Assembly (NCBI GenBank): GCA_027886975.1
Contig: JAPCJK010000011.1
Location: forward strand, 1 to 34,049
Reading direction: 5' to 3'
Origin: Nitrososphaerota archaeon
GTDB taxonomy: Archaea; Thermoproteota; Nitrososphaeria; Nitrososphaerales; Gagatemarchaeaceae
DNA length: 34,049 nt
In this document: positions 1 to 5,945 of the stretch, in pieces
Layout of the letters: each line of letters starts with the position of its first letter
How positions within the stretch are numbered: the stretch's first letter is position 1
The notes under the pieces: generated by a model
What the model was told of the DNA's origin: nothing
Databases searched by the model: none
What the model saw: the letters and a program-made list of their open reading frames with translations, nothing else
Position numbers and translations under genes: made by a program

Positions 1-1
1 C

Positions 2-163
2 ACGTCGGGCCATCCGTCGTTCTCGATCTTTGACGACGGCCGCGCTTTCAAGGATCACAATGCCGCGTACCTAGATCACAAGGGTGACAGCTTTGAGTTT
101 TATAAACTGGCGACCAATCAGGATGCTGTCGCCGTGGGCACCCAGAGTCATGCAGGAATCTAG
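2..163 (+). CDS. 3' end of an unrecognised protein (partial, cut by window edge)
   Basis: Frame 2 is open from the window edge to a TAG at 161-163 and gives about 53 codons, including SGHPSFSIFDDGRAF and GDSFEFYKLA. The composition is protein-like rather than low-complexity. No start lies inside the window, so this is at best the tail of a gene whose body lies to the left. It is too short and too truncated to assign a family. The reading frame is the only evidence, and a chance open frame is possible. Confidence 0.4.
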   Translation, partial: TSGHPSFSIFDDGRAFKDHNAAYLDHKGDSFEFYKLATNQDAVAVGTQSHAGI

Positions 164-240
164 ACTTGACCTTAGAGGGATAGGTCGCTGAAAGTAGCGG
201 TCACACGCGGGCGGGACCATTCCCAGATAGTATCCAAGGG

Positions 241-1881
241 TTGGAAGGGTTAGCCTTGGGCAATAGGGCGAGCCTCGCATCGGTTTTGATAGTTGCGGTT
301 CTTGTGTTAGCCGCACTCCCATCAATGACGGGGCAGAACGTAGTGGGGGCAGGAGGCGGTCAGCGACGTTTCGGATTCGCCTTCATGAACCCGGGCGGAC
401 TGATGCAGAGCGGATACTCTGCTTCCACGTTCTTCAACGCAATGTTCCTAACTCCTCCCTACCCGTCCACGGCTGAAATCAATACCAACAACGGTATTGG
501 GGAAATCACTAGTCAGGCGACGATTGATTTTATCCTTTCATTGATGCAGCAGGCTTCTGCCTATCCAAACATCAAGCTGGTGTGGCATTTTTCATTCAAT
601 CTTTGCAGTCCCACCGAGATGAGCCAATTCCTTTCCGCTCTAGCAAAACTCGGCACCAGCCCTTACAAGTCTGCAATCGGTGCCGCCGGAGTCTACGATG
701 AGACTGCCAATGTGATTGCTGGCAATGAAGGAGTCAACTGTTCTGGCGCGGCCGAGGACGCCGCCTTCGGCCAGCTTAGCTCTGCCATAACCTCCAACGG
801 CTGGCAGTTCGTTTCAACATATTATGCGTTCCAGGGGACCAACTCGAACAACTGGAACTTCATTTACCAGACCAATTTCCCTGGCGGCGATTCGCAGGGC
901 GCCCTCAATGGCGGAGTGGGCAATCCCAGCATCGTGGGTCTGTTCGCGGGAGACGAAGACGATGCACCATTTCCCAGCCCCGGATGTTCGAACACCTTCA
1001 CAGGCGGCGCGAGTGCGACCTTTGGACTGCCCTACTGGACTACGCAATCCTTCGCGGAAGGATACACCGGTTCGTTTCCAAGTGCGGCGCCATGCCGCAA
1101 CGTGAACACCAACGCTGGCTTTCCACCTACGATTGGTCTGGTTCTTTCGACGGCTGCAACTCAACCGGCGGCCAACAGCCAGTACGTCGTGCTAGACTCG
1201 GGTCACATGGCCACTCAATTCTATCCTAGTTCGGGATGGCAGTATCAGTACTTCACTGGTGTGTCTGGAGTTTCGACCCATTGGCTATGGGATAACCCGG
1301 CGTTCAGAGCCGCCATGACCAATGAAATTGCGGCCCTTCCTGGAGCCTTCATCACAAGTACGGGCGCCACGGTCGTATCGACTTCGACGATTTCAACCGC
1401 TCCCACCACTTCAACCGCCACCACCTCCACCACCTCCTCCACACTCGGGACTGCGACCTCGACAACGACAACTGCGCAGGGAGGCACGGTGACCTTGACC
1501 CTCTCGACTACTGTAACAGTGGTCTCTCAGCCCGTGGTTTCGACGACCACCGCCACGGTAACCCGGACAACTACCTTGGCACATCAGGGTCCACCTTCCA
1601 CCATAACTTTTACGCAAAGAGAAACATCAACCGTTACGGTTACTACTTCCTACTCTACACAATTGGCGGGAACTGGGACTTCAACCCAAAATCAATCGCA
1701 GGATTCGCGTTCTCTGGGTCTAGGGACTAGTGTTGCTTATCCCTCGATGCCGATCTTCCCGCTCCAAGCCATACTTGTCGGCTTGGCAGCCGCAACCATG
1801 GGAGTAGTCTTACTTTCGAATGGGGCATTGACAAGGAGTATCAGGAAAAGAGTCTCGAGACTGGCGAAGTTTCATTCGTAA
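241..1881 (+). CDS. Secreted, Ser/Thr-stalked, C-terminally anchored surface protein (paralogue 1 of 3)
   Basis: Predicted extracellular membrane-anchored protein of 546 aa. A Sec-type signal (SVLIVAVLVLAALPSM) is followed by a globular domain at about residues 45-375. Next come a Thr/Ser-rich stalk (about 378-500), one membrane helix (QAILVGLAAATMGVVLL) and a basic cytoplasmic tail (RKRVSRLAKF). The globular domain is homologous to those of the genes ending at 19615 and 22625, with shared motifs such as FLTPPYPST, NGWQFVS, FAEG and SGVS-H-WD. It lacks the SCGC cysteine motif of the other two but has extra cysteines (FNLCSP, VNCSGA). The track start is TTG at 241. A second TTG at 256 follows GGAAGGG by 6 bases and would still keep the signal peptide. 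The enzymatic or structural role is unknown; I recognise no named family. The gene is convergent with the GNAT gene. Confidence 0.85.
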   Translation: MEGLALGNRASLASVLIVAVLVLAALPSMTGQNVVGAGGGQRRFGFAFMNPGGLMQSGYSASTFFNAMFLTPPYPSTAEINTNNGIGEITSQATIDFILSLMQQASAYPNIKLVWHFSFNLCSPTEMSQFLSALAKLGTSPYKSAIGAAGVYDETANVIAGNEGVNCSGAAEDAAFGQLSSAITSNGWQFVSTYYAFQGTNSNNWNFIYQTNFPGGDSQGALNGGVGNPSIVGLFAGDEDDAPFPSPGCSNTFTGGASATFGLPYWTTQSFAEGYTGSFPSAAPCRNVNTNAGFPPTIGLVLSTAATQPAANSQYVVLDSGHMATQFYPSSGWQYQYFTGVSGVSTHWLWDNPAFRAAMTNEIAALPGAFITSTGATVVSTSTISTAPTTSTATTSTTSSTLGTATSTTTTAQGGTVTLTLSTTVTVVSQPVVSTTTATVTRTTTLAHQGPPSTITFTQRETSTVTVTTSYSTQLAGTGTSTQNQSQDSRSLGLGTSVAYPSMPIFPLQAILVGLAAATMGVVLLSNGALTRSIRKRVSRLAKFHS

Positions 1882-1946
1882 TCATCTTCCCGAGTCATTT
1901 CCGGAATTCCGCCTGTTGCCTCCTTGTTTCGCAATTATTCTCTCAA

Positions 1947-3005
1947 CTACAAGTAATCTCTGTCCCCAAAAGAGTGGTACACCCGCGCCTGCTGCAGTTG
2001 CAGGTCATGGTCGCTTTGATACGAGTGGAGCATGTACCTTCCCCTTTTTCCGAACCTCCTAAAACCCATATCCCTTAGGCTCGCTAGGCAACCTTCTGAC
2101 ATTGAAGCTGAGATTGAAATGTACGCCGATCCCAGCCCACTGGATCTCCTGATGGTAGCATCCAGCATGCTGGTGTAGGTGCGGGCGTCGTCGTCTTTCG
2201 CGATCAGCTCGTAGATCCTCATGAGGATTCTGCCCCTCTTCGTAGTCATCCCCGTAACCACATACCCCAAGGTTTCATCACCATTCCTGGCGCATCGAAC
2301 CTCGTAATCTCCCCACCTGGGGTCGTATCGCCATGTCAAGTATTGCCTTTTCCTTTCAAGGCCCAAATCGAACCTGTCTCGAATCGAATTCCAAATCGAA
2401 TCAACCTCGCCTGTGAATCCTTCCCGGGAGTCAGGAGGAACAGCCGTGGTAATGTCCGAGCGCGATATCCGTGAAGCTTTCAGAGCCAAGTTAACTCGGC
2501 GCAGAAACCTGCGAATCCTGTTTCTTCCTATGGCATTCACGTAGGCACCCGGATCTAATATCAGGTGAAGTTCATCGAGACTGCCTAGGTCAAAATGCGA
2601 AAACTTGCTTACAATAGGAGACGACATGTCATTTGGGAATCCAAAATTTAGGACTATCCCATTCTTCTCAGCATCTACATTCGCAGAAGTTAGAAGCTGG
2701 GTGGCGATTCCCTGGCCCCTGAATTGCGGATGCGTGGCCATGTTTAGCCCCTGGGAAGCCAGAACACTTCTTCCAAAATAGCGCACCGGGTAGCGGACCT
2801 TGGCGTAATAACCGACCAAATCTCCGCTTTCCGTCTCCGCCACCCATATGTCGCCCTCAGGACCATGGAACCCCATGGGACCATGTTTGCAAATCCAATC
2901 CCATCTTTCGATACCCTCGTATCCTGGGAAAGTAGCCTGAAGGAGGTCGTTGATCTTTGAATCGTCCCCTTGATCGTATCGTCTTGCCCTCCAGGATGAG
3001 ACCAA
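1947..3005 (-). CDS. GNAT-family N-acetyltransferase
   Basis: Cytosolic 352-aa protein whose N-terminal half is a GNAT fold. A β-strand run (IWVAETESGDLVGYYA) precedes the acetyl-CoA pyrophosphate-binding motif RGQGIA at about residues 96-101. At 352 aa it is longer than a minimal GNAT (about 150 aa). The C-terminal half (about 190-330) may be a second, degenerate GNAT-like lobe (WRYDPRWGDYEVRCARN, GYVVTGM), as in two-lobe acetyltransferases. The start is TTG at 3005, chosen because a TATA-like box sits about 27 bases upstream. The substrate is unknown. The neighbours (FemAB-like transferase, glycan genes) suggest acylation of a sugar or amino-sugar precursor, which is inference. Confidence 0.75.
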   Translation of the reverse strand: MVSSWRARRYDQGDDSKINDLLQATFPGYEGIERWDWICKHGPMGFHGPEGDIWVAETESGDLVGYYAKVRYPVRYFGRSVLASQGLNMATHPQFRGQGIATQLLTSANVDAEKNGIVLNFGFPNDMSSPIVSKFSHFDLGSLDELHLILDPGAYVNAIGRNRIRRFLRRVNLALKASRISRSDITTAVPPDSREGFTGEVDSIWNSIRDRFDLGLERKRQYLTWRYDPRWGDYEVRCARNGDETLGYVVTGMTTKRGRILMRIYELIAKDDDARTYTSMLDATIRRSSGLGSAYISISASMSEGCLASLRDMGFRRFGKRGRYMLHSYQSDHDLQLQQARVYHSFGDRDYL

Positions 3006-3027
3006 ATGTTTCGGAGTAGGCGAAGGC

Positions 3028-3036
3028 CTAATATTA
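3028..3036 (-). promoter_or_regulatory. TATA-like box of the GNAT gene
   Basis: On the minus strand the box reads TAATATTAG, centred about 27 bases upstream of the TTG at 3005. This is the spacing expected for an archaeal leaderless transcript. The 147-bp gap to the upstream FemAB-like gene is A/T-rich, consistent with independent transcription. Confidence 0.45.
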
Positions 3037-3152
3037 CTTGTTTCTTTGATGATAATATCACGGTGACTGGCGTCTCATTTGCAACTCTTGGATTGTGATT
3101 GTAGATTGAATTATGTTTGTTACCAAATTCGTTGGTCTGTTCTATGGGTGAT

Positions 3153-4151
3153 TCAGCGGCGGCCAAGGATTGACCTTAGCCCCCGAACCAAGGGGCTCAG
3201 GTAGATGTTACACCAGTACCTCGTAACAAACGCGCCTCCGAAGCGCTTCTTGGACCGAAAGTTAGCGTGATTGGGGTTTGAGGACCCGTTCCCCATGTTG
3301 ATGAACCTGAAGCCGTTCTCACGGGCCCAGTTCATTGTAACCCAGTCGCTAAATAACAGGATTGAATGTGAGGGCGGACGCTCATACCCAACTTGCATCA
3401 AGTGAACGGTGCCCCTATCACGGTCGAGCAGGAGCGCGCCAGCGGCTTTCGCGGCCCTTGTCCTTACAAAAAGAATCTTGAAAGAATCCTGAAACTCCTT
3501 GCTGACAGCCGTCAGGAATGGGAGTGGCTCGACTGCGTACCCCTTTCGAAGCATGGACTGACTATACAGAGCATGAAATTCTTCAATGCTCCTTTGATCC
3601 CCCGTCACAGAAACATTGAGATCGTTCTCTTCAAAGTATCTCAGGGTCTGGCGCTCGTGCTTCTTGAAAAATTTTGCTCGTATGGTTTCTGGAGGAGTTT
3701 CCTGAAGGTCAACGAGAAAGAAACCCGCGCTGTCGTGGATTCTGACCCCAGATTTGGAGAGGTAGTCAGCGATGTTCTTGTTCGTGGTCCTGATGTGGAT
3801 GCCAGCTAGACTGATGGACGTGGGAATTGAATGCAGAAGGCTCTCGACGAGTTCGCTTGCCCTAGATGATGCCTCAGGTGAGAACAGAGGCCCAGAAGGC
3901 TCGGAGTATTCTGGCCACGTCGTCAACATCCAAGTTGGCCCGCGGTAGCGTTCATAATAGAAGGGGCAACATCCCTGAACTGCTCCACGCGCGTCCGTGG
4001 CGAGCAAGTAGATAGGCCGGTGCCCTTGTGACTCGAGAACGTTCCTCCACTTCCAGCTGTCGTAGATGGTGCCTTGAGCTTTCGTCCTTGTGAAACCGTC
4101 CCATACAGCCGCGTCTTCCGTTTCGTTCCATTTCATGCGAGAGGACAACAC
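3153..4151 (-). CDS. FemAB/CelD-like acyl- or aminoacyl-transferase (GNAT superfamily)
   Basis: 332-aa protein with the two-lobe GNAT pattern of the FemAB/FemX and BcsL/CelD group. Diagnostic stretches are the N-terminal DSWKWRNVLESQGHRPIYLLA, the mid-region KKHERQTLRYFEEN, and the C-terminal GALLLDRDRGTVHLMQVGYER followed by NGFRFINMGNGSSNPN. In polysaccharide loci, members usually transfer amino-acyl or acyl groups to surface-polymer precursors; the donor here cannot be read from sequence. The start GTG at 4151 overlaps the last base of the M48 stop codon (TAGTG), pointing to translational coupling. An ATG five codons in (4136) is an alternative. The gene lies between the M48 protease and the GNAT gene on the same strand. 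Confidence 0.75.
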   Translation of the reverse strand: MLSSRMKWNETEDAAVWDGFTRTKAQGTIYDSWKWRNVLESQGHRPIYLLATDARGAVQGCCPFYYERYRGPTWMLTTWPEYSEPSGPLFSPEASSRASELVESLLHSIPTSISLAGIHIRTTNKNIADYLSKSGVRIHDSAGFFLVDLQETPPETIRAKFFKKHERQTLRYFEENDLNVSVTGDQRSIEEFHALYSQSMLRKGYAVEPLPFLTAVSKEFQDSFKILFVRTRAAKAAGALLLDRDRGTVHLMQVGYERPPSHSILLFSDWVTMNWARENGFRFINMGNGSSNPNHANFRSKKRFGGAFVTRYWCNIYLSPLVRGLRSILGRR

Positions 4152-4816
4152 TAGGTGCTCCTAAGTGATGTCCCTTCGTCCATGGACGGACGTCGAAACT
4201 CATGCAATCTCCTAATTCTCTCGGAGATCGGAGGGTGGGACAAGGCTCCGAAGGCTCTTTCCAGCTTTGACCCAGCGCTCATCCTGCCCAGGGCGGAGGC
4301 CAACGAAGTGGGGTCGACATACCTAGCAGCCAAGAGGTCTGCCTTGTACTCTGTATGTCTCCTATAGTAGACCATAGCGAGGAAGAAAATGAACCATATT
4401 CCCGTTGGAAGTTCTAGGCTCCCGTAGGGTGCCATCAACAATGCAGACAACATCCCGACTACAAGGAACGTGCTGGCGAAAAGAGAGTGTCGACTCTTCA
4501 AATGAGCGAGTTCGTGGGCCACTATTCCTGACCGTTCATCGGCAGAAAATCTATAGAAGATTTTCTCATTGAAGACTATCTGTCTCCGAAGGGAGTTTGA
4601 CAGCGCAATCCCAGGCGAGCTAGACATCCCCCATCTCTTGATACTCGCCAAGCGCACAGCCATAGTCTGAGCCAGCTTGTCGTATTCGGGGAACTGCACC
4701 CACTTCAATGAGCGAGGGTACTGCAGTAGGAGCCATAGACTCTTGGCAGCGAGCAAGATTGTGACAGAGAAGGGGATGGAGAGTGAAATCGCATAGGTCA
4801 ACAGCCCCAGAATCAT
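4151..4816 (-). CDS. M48-family membrane zinc metalloprotease (HtpX/Ste24-like)
   Basis: 221-aa integral membrane protein. A hydrophobic N-terminus (residues 1-31) precedes the zinc motif HELAH at 101-105. Two further membrane segments follow (about 113-130 and 138-152), then the third ligand region TEYKAD (Glu157). ALSHPPISERIRRL near the end matches the conserved C-terminus of M48 peptidases. It is shorter than a typical HtpX (about 290 aa), mainly at the N-terminus. Members degrade or process membrane proteins. The start ATG at 4816 is preceded by GGAGG with 9 bases spacing. The 3' end is coupled to the FemAB-like gene by a one-base overlap. A role in processing exported surface proteins is plausible but unproven. 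Confidence 0.88.
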   Translation of the reverse strand: MILGLLTYAISLSIPFSVTILLAAKSLWLLLQYPRSLKWVQFPEYDKLAQTMAVRLASIKRWGMSSSPGIALSNSLRRQIVFNEKIFYRFSADERSGIVAHELAHLKSRHSLFASTFLVVGMLSALLMAPYGSLELPTGIWFIFFLAMVYYRRHTEYKADLLAARYVDPTSLASALGRMSAGSKLERAFGALSHPPISERIRRLHEFRRPSMDEGTSLRST

Positions 4817-4853
4817 CGGGAATATCCTCCGACCAATGACTTGTATCCCCGCA

Positions 4854-4878
4854 TCCCCGGGATATTGATGCCCGGGGA
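4854..4878. other. Inverted repeat (8-bp arms) upstream of the M48 protease gene
   Basis: Perfect arms TCCCCGGG and CCCGGGGA flank a 9-base loop, ending 38 bases upstream of the M48 start codon. It could be an operator or an RNA hairpin in the 5' leader. No T-run follows on either strand, so it does not look like a terminator. Confidence 0.35.
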
Positions 4879-4994
4879 AATCCGCGCAAACAAATCGCGC
4901 TTCATGGGATAGGATTGTAGGCCTCTGCTTTCTTAAGGAGTTCTAGCGTTCTCGCATCATTAACCCCAAGATATTGCATTCTAACTCGTGAAAC

Positions 4995-5001
4995 AAAAAA
5001 A
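4995..5001 (-). terminator. T-run, candidate terminator downstream of tiny gene A
   Basis: The minus strand reads CTTTTTTTG at 5002-4994. It is the first T7 run downstream of the tiny gene ending at 5102 and precedes the inverted repeat and the M48 gene. Archaeal intrinsic termination commonly uses T-runs without a hairpin. The ~100-base distance from the stop lowers confidence. Confidence 0.35.
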
Positions 5002-5101
5002 GAATCCCCGTTCTACTGCCAATGGAACAGGTTTGCGAACTCACCCATCTAAGGACAGCTGACCAACACGCCGCAGGGCTTGCCGCGCGGAGCTATCCTG
5101 T

Positions 5102-5230
5102 TTACGCGAATACGCAATCTTCGCCGATTTTGACGCAGGTTGCTGTTTCCGTCTGCCAGTGCTCTCCAAGTGGTAAGACGTTCCAGGCGAGGACCACTGC
5201 AGATCGGATTTTCCGAACGAGGTTCAACAT
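5102..5230 (-). CDS. Tiny protein A, 42 aa (tandem family, member 1)
   Basis: This small ORF is not listed in the track. Read on the minus strand it is ATG at 5230 to TAA at 5102. It begins MLNLVRKIRSAVVLAWNVLP and ends with CVKIGEDCVFA. The N-terminal ~20 residues could form a cationic amphipathic helix (R6, K7, R9 against V/L/I/W). Two cysteines six residues apart flank KIGE. Members A and B conserve RK-RSA-V-AWNV-P and CVKIGE-C while their codons differ, as expected of selected protein. A TATA-like box lies about 24 bases upstream of the ATG, so the mRNA is probably leaderless. I recognise no family. Membrane association, metal binding through the cysteines, or a toxin/peptide role are all possible. 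Confidence 0.72.
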   Translation of the reverse strand: MLNLVRKIRSAVVLAWNVLPLGEHWQTETATCVKIGEDCVFA

Positions 5231-5249
5231 GGTTCTTTGAGGCCGGTTT

Positions 5250-5258
5250 CTACTTAAG
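5250..5258 (-). promoter_or_regulatory. TATA-like box of tiny gene A
   Basis: The minus strand reads CTTAAGTAG, centred about 24 bases before the ATG. It is embedded in GAACAAGGCTTAAGTAGAAA, which is identical upstream of tiny gene B. Conservation across copies and the leaderless spacing support it. Confidence 0.6.
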
Positions 5259-5381
5259 CCTTGTTCAGGTGAGATTCACGATTCTGATTTTCGCATCAAT
5301 GTTCAAGTGCGCAGATGATATAGATTTCACCCTTCTTTTACTCCTCATTTCACTCTTCAAGAACGTATGATGCTAATGACC

Positions 5382-5388
5382 AAAAAAA
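5382..5388 (-). terminator. T7 run, candidate terminator of tiny gene B
   Basis: The minus strand reads GATTTTTTTGG, about 18 bases downstream of the TAG stop at 5407. This fits an archaeal T-run terminator and isolates gene B from gene A as a monocistronic unit. Confidence 0.5.
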
Positions 5389-5406
5389 TCGGCAAGTGCC
5401 TTGGTA

Positions 5407-5532
5407 CTAACCCCAGACGGGTAGGCACTCTTCGCCGATTTTGACGCATTGGCCGTCCGTCCACTGGTCCCCTGTTGGGATGACGTTCCAAGCCATTACA
5501 AATGCGGACCGGAACTTTCGGATGATGTCCAT
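5407..5532 (-). CDS. Tiny protein B, 41 aa (tandem family, member 2)
   Basis: Not listed in the track. It runs ATG at 5532 to TAG at 5407, beginning MDIIRKFRSAFVMAWNVIP and ending with CVKIGEECLPVWG. Against member A, the Arg5, Lys6, Arg8, Ser9, Val12, Ala14 and Gly21 codons differ synonymously, and the length difference between Pro19 and the first Cys is a multiple of three. Both point to selection on the protein. It has the same cationic amphipathic N-terminus and Cys-x6-Cys pair as A. A TATA-like box is centred about 28 bases upstream, with a T7 run just past the stop. The function is unknown. This is the copy with the most complete set of signals and the best one to study. Confidence 0.75.
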   Translation of the reverse strand: MDIIRKFRSAFVMAWNVIPTGDQWTDGQCVKIGEECLPVWG

Positions 5533-5555
5533 CTTAATTAATTCAGGAGCGGTTT

Positions 5556-5564
5556 CTACTTAAG
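5556..5564 (-). promoter_or_regulatory. TATA-like box of tiny gene B
   Basis: The minus strand reads CTTAAGTAG, centred about 28 bases before the ATG at 5532. The flanking 20 bases are identical to those of copy A. Confidence 0.6.
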
Positions 5565-5700
5565 CCTTGTTCAGGCAGGATTCAGAATCATGAATTTGAC
5601 ACCAATGTTCAACTGAGCAGATGTTATTGATTTCACGCCACCATTCCTCAACAGCACATCTAGCAACACGACATGGCGCTTGGGAAGAAAGACGGGAAGT

Positions 5701-5835
5701 CTATTGTGATGAGGTCAGAGGCACACGAGTTCTTCGCCGATCACGGTGCACCCCGGTGGTACTTGATGGCTGCTGGGGAGGCAGGGCGTTCCAAGCCAGG
5801 CCAAATGCAGACCTTACCTTCCTGATGAAATCCAT
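5701..5835 (-). pseudogene. Tiny protein C, family member 3 with a frameshifted C-terminal half
   Basis: ATG at 5835 opens MDFIRKVRSAFGLAWNALP, clearly homologous to members A and B; the Arg codons here are AGG rather than CGN. After the prolines the spacing to the next conserved cysteine is 28 bases, against 27 in B. The encoded 44-aa frame therefore loses the CVKIGE motif and ends in an Arg-rich tail, at a TAG at 5701. In the shifted frame the homologous CTVIGEELV is still present. The track lists this frame as part of a 78-aa ORF starting at 5937, but the homology begins only at the ATG at 5835. It is either decaying or has acquired a new C-terminus. A TATA-like box remains upstream. Confidence 0.6.
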
Positions 5836-5857
5836 CGCGATAATATTGAACAAATTT

Positions 5858-5866
5858 CTACTTAAC
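5858..5866 (-). promoter_or_regulatory. TATA-like box of tiny gene C
   Basis: The minus strand reads GTTAAGTAG, centred about 27 bases before the ATG at 5835. It differs by one base from the boxes of copies A and B, and the AAA that follows is kept. Confidence 0.5.
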
Positions 5867-5910
5867 AATCTGAGCCTCACATTCATTCGTGTGAATCCCG
5901 GCTCCATGAG

Positions 5911-5918
5911 TTTTATGA
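5911..5918 (+). promoter_or_regulatory. Possible TATA box of the CapK/PaaK-like gene
   Basis: TTTTATGA is centred about 32 bases upstream of the ATG at 5946, implying a ~5-base leader. There is no second copy to compare, so this rests on position and composition only. Confidence 0.3.
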
Positions 5919-5945
5919 CCACGTCGACCAGGTGCAATCTCTCTC

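Larger units (their letters stand above)
5099..5880 (-). repeat. Three diverged tandem units of ~305 bp, each carrying a tiny gene
   Basis: The 20-mer TCTTCGCCGATTTTGACGCA occurs at 5118 and 5429, and a diverged copy starts at 5731, giving offsets of 311 and 302 bp. Units A and B also share GGTTTCTACTTAAGCC and roughly 90 bp upstream of the coding part, ending near 5331 and 5636. Unit C is more diverged. The matching parts coincide with the small reading frames and their promoters, so these are gene duplications rather than a non-coding satellite. Confidence 0.85.

Noticed and set aside
5099-5880. The ~305-bp repeats as MITEs, satellite DNA or a CRISPR-like array
   Set aside because: There are no terminal inverted repeats or short regular repeat-spacer structure. 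Conservation tracks codons and promoters, and differences are largely silent, so gene duplication explains them better.
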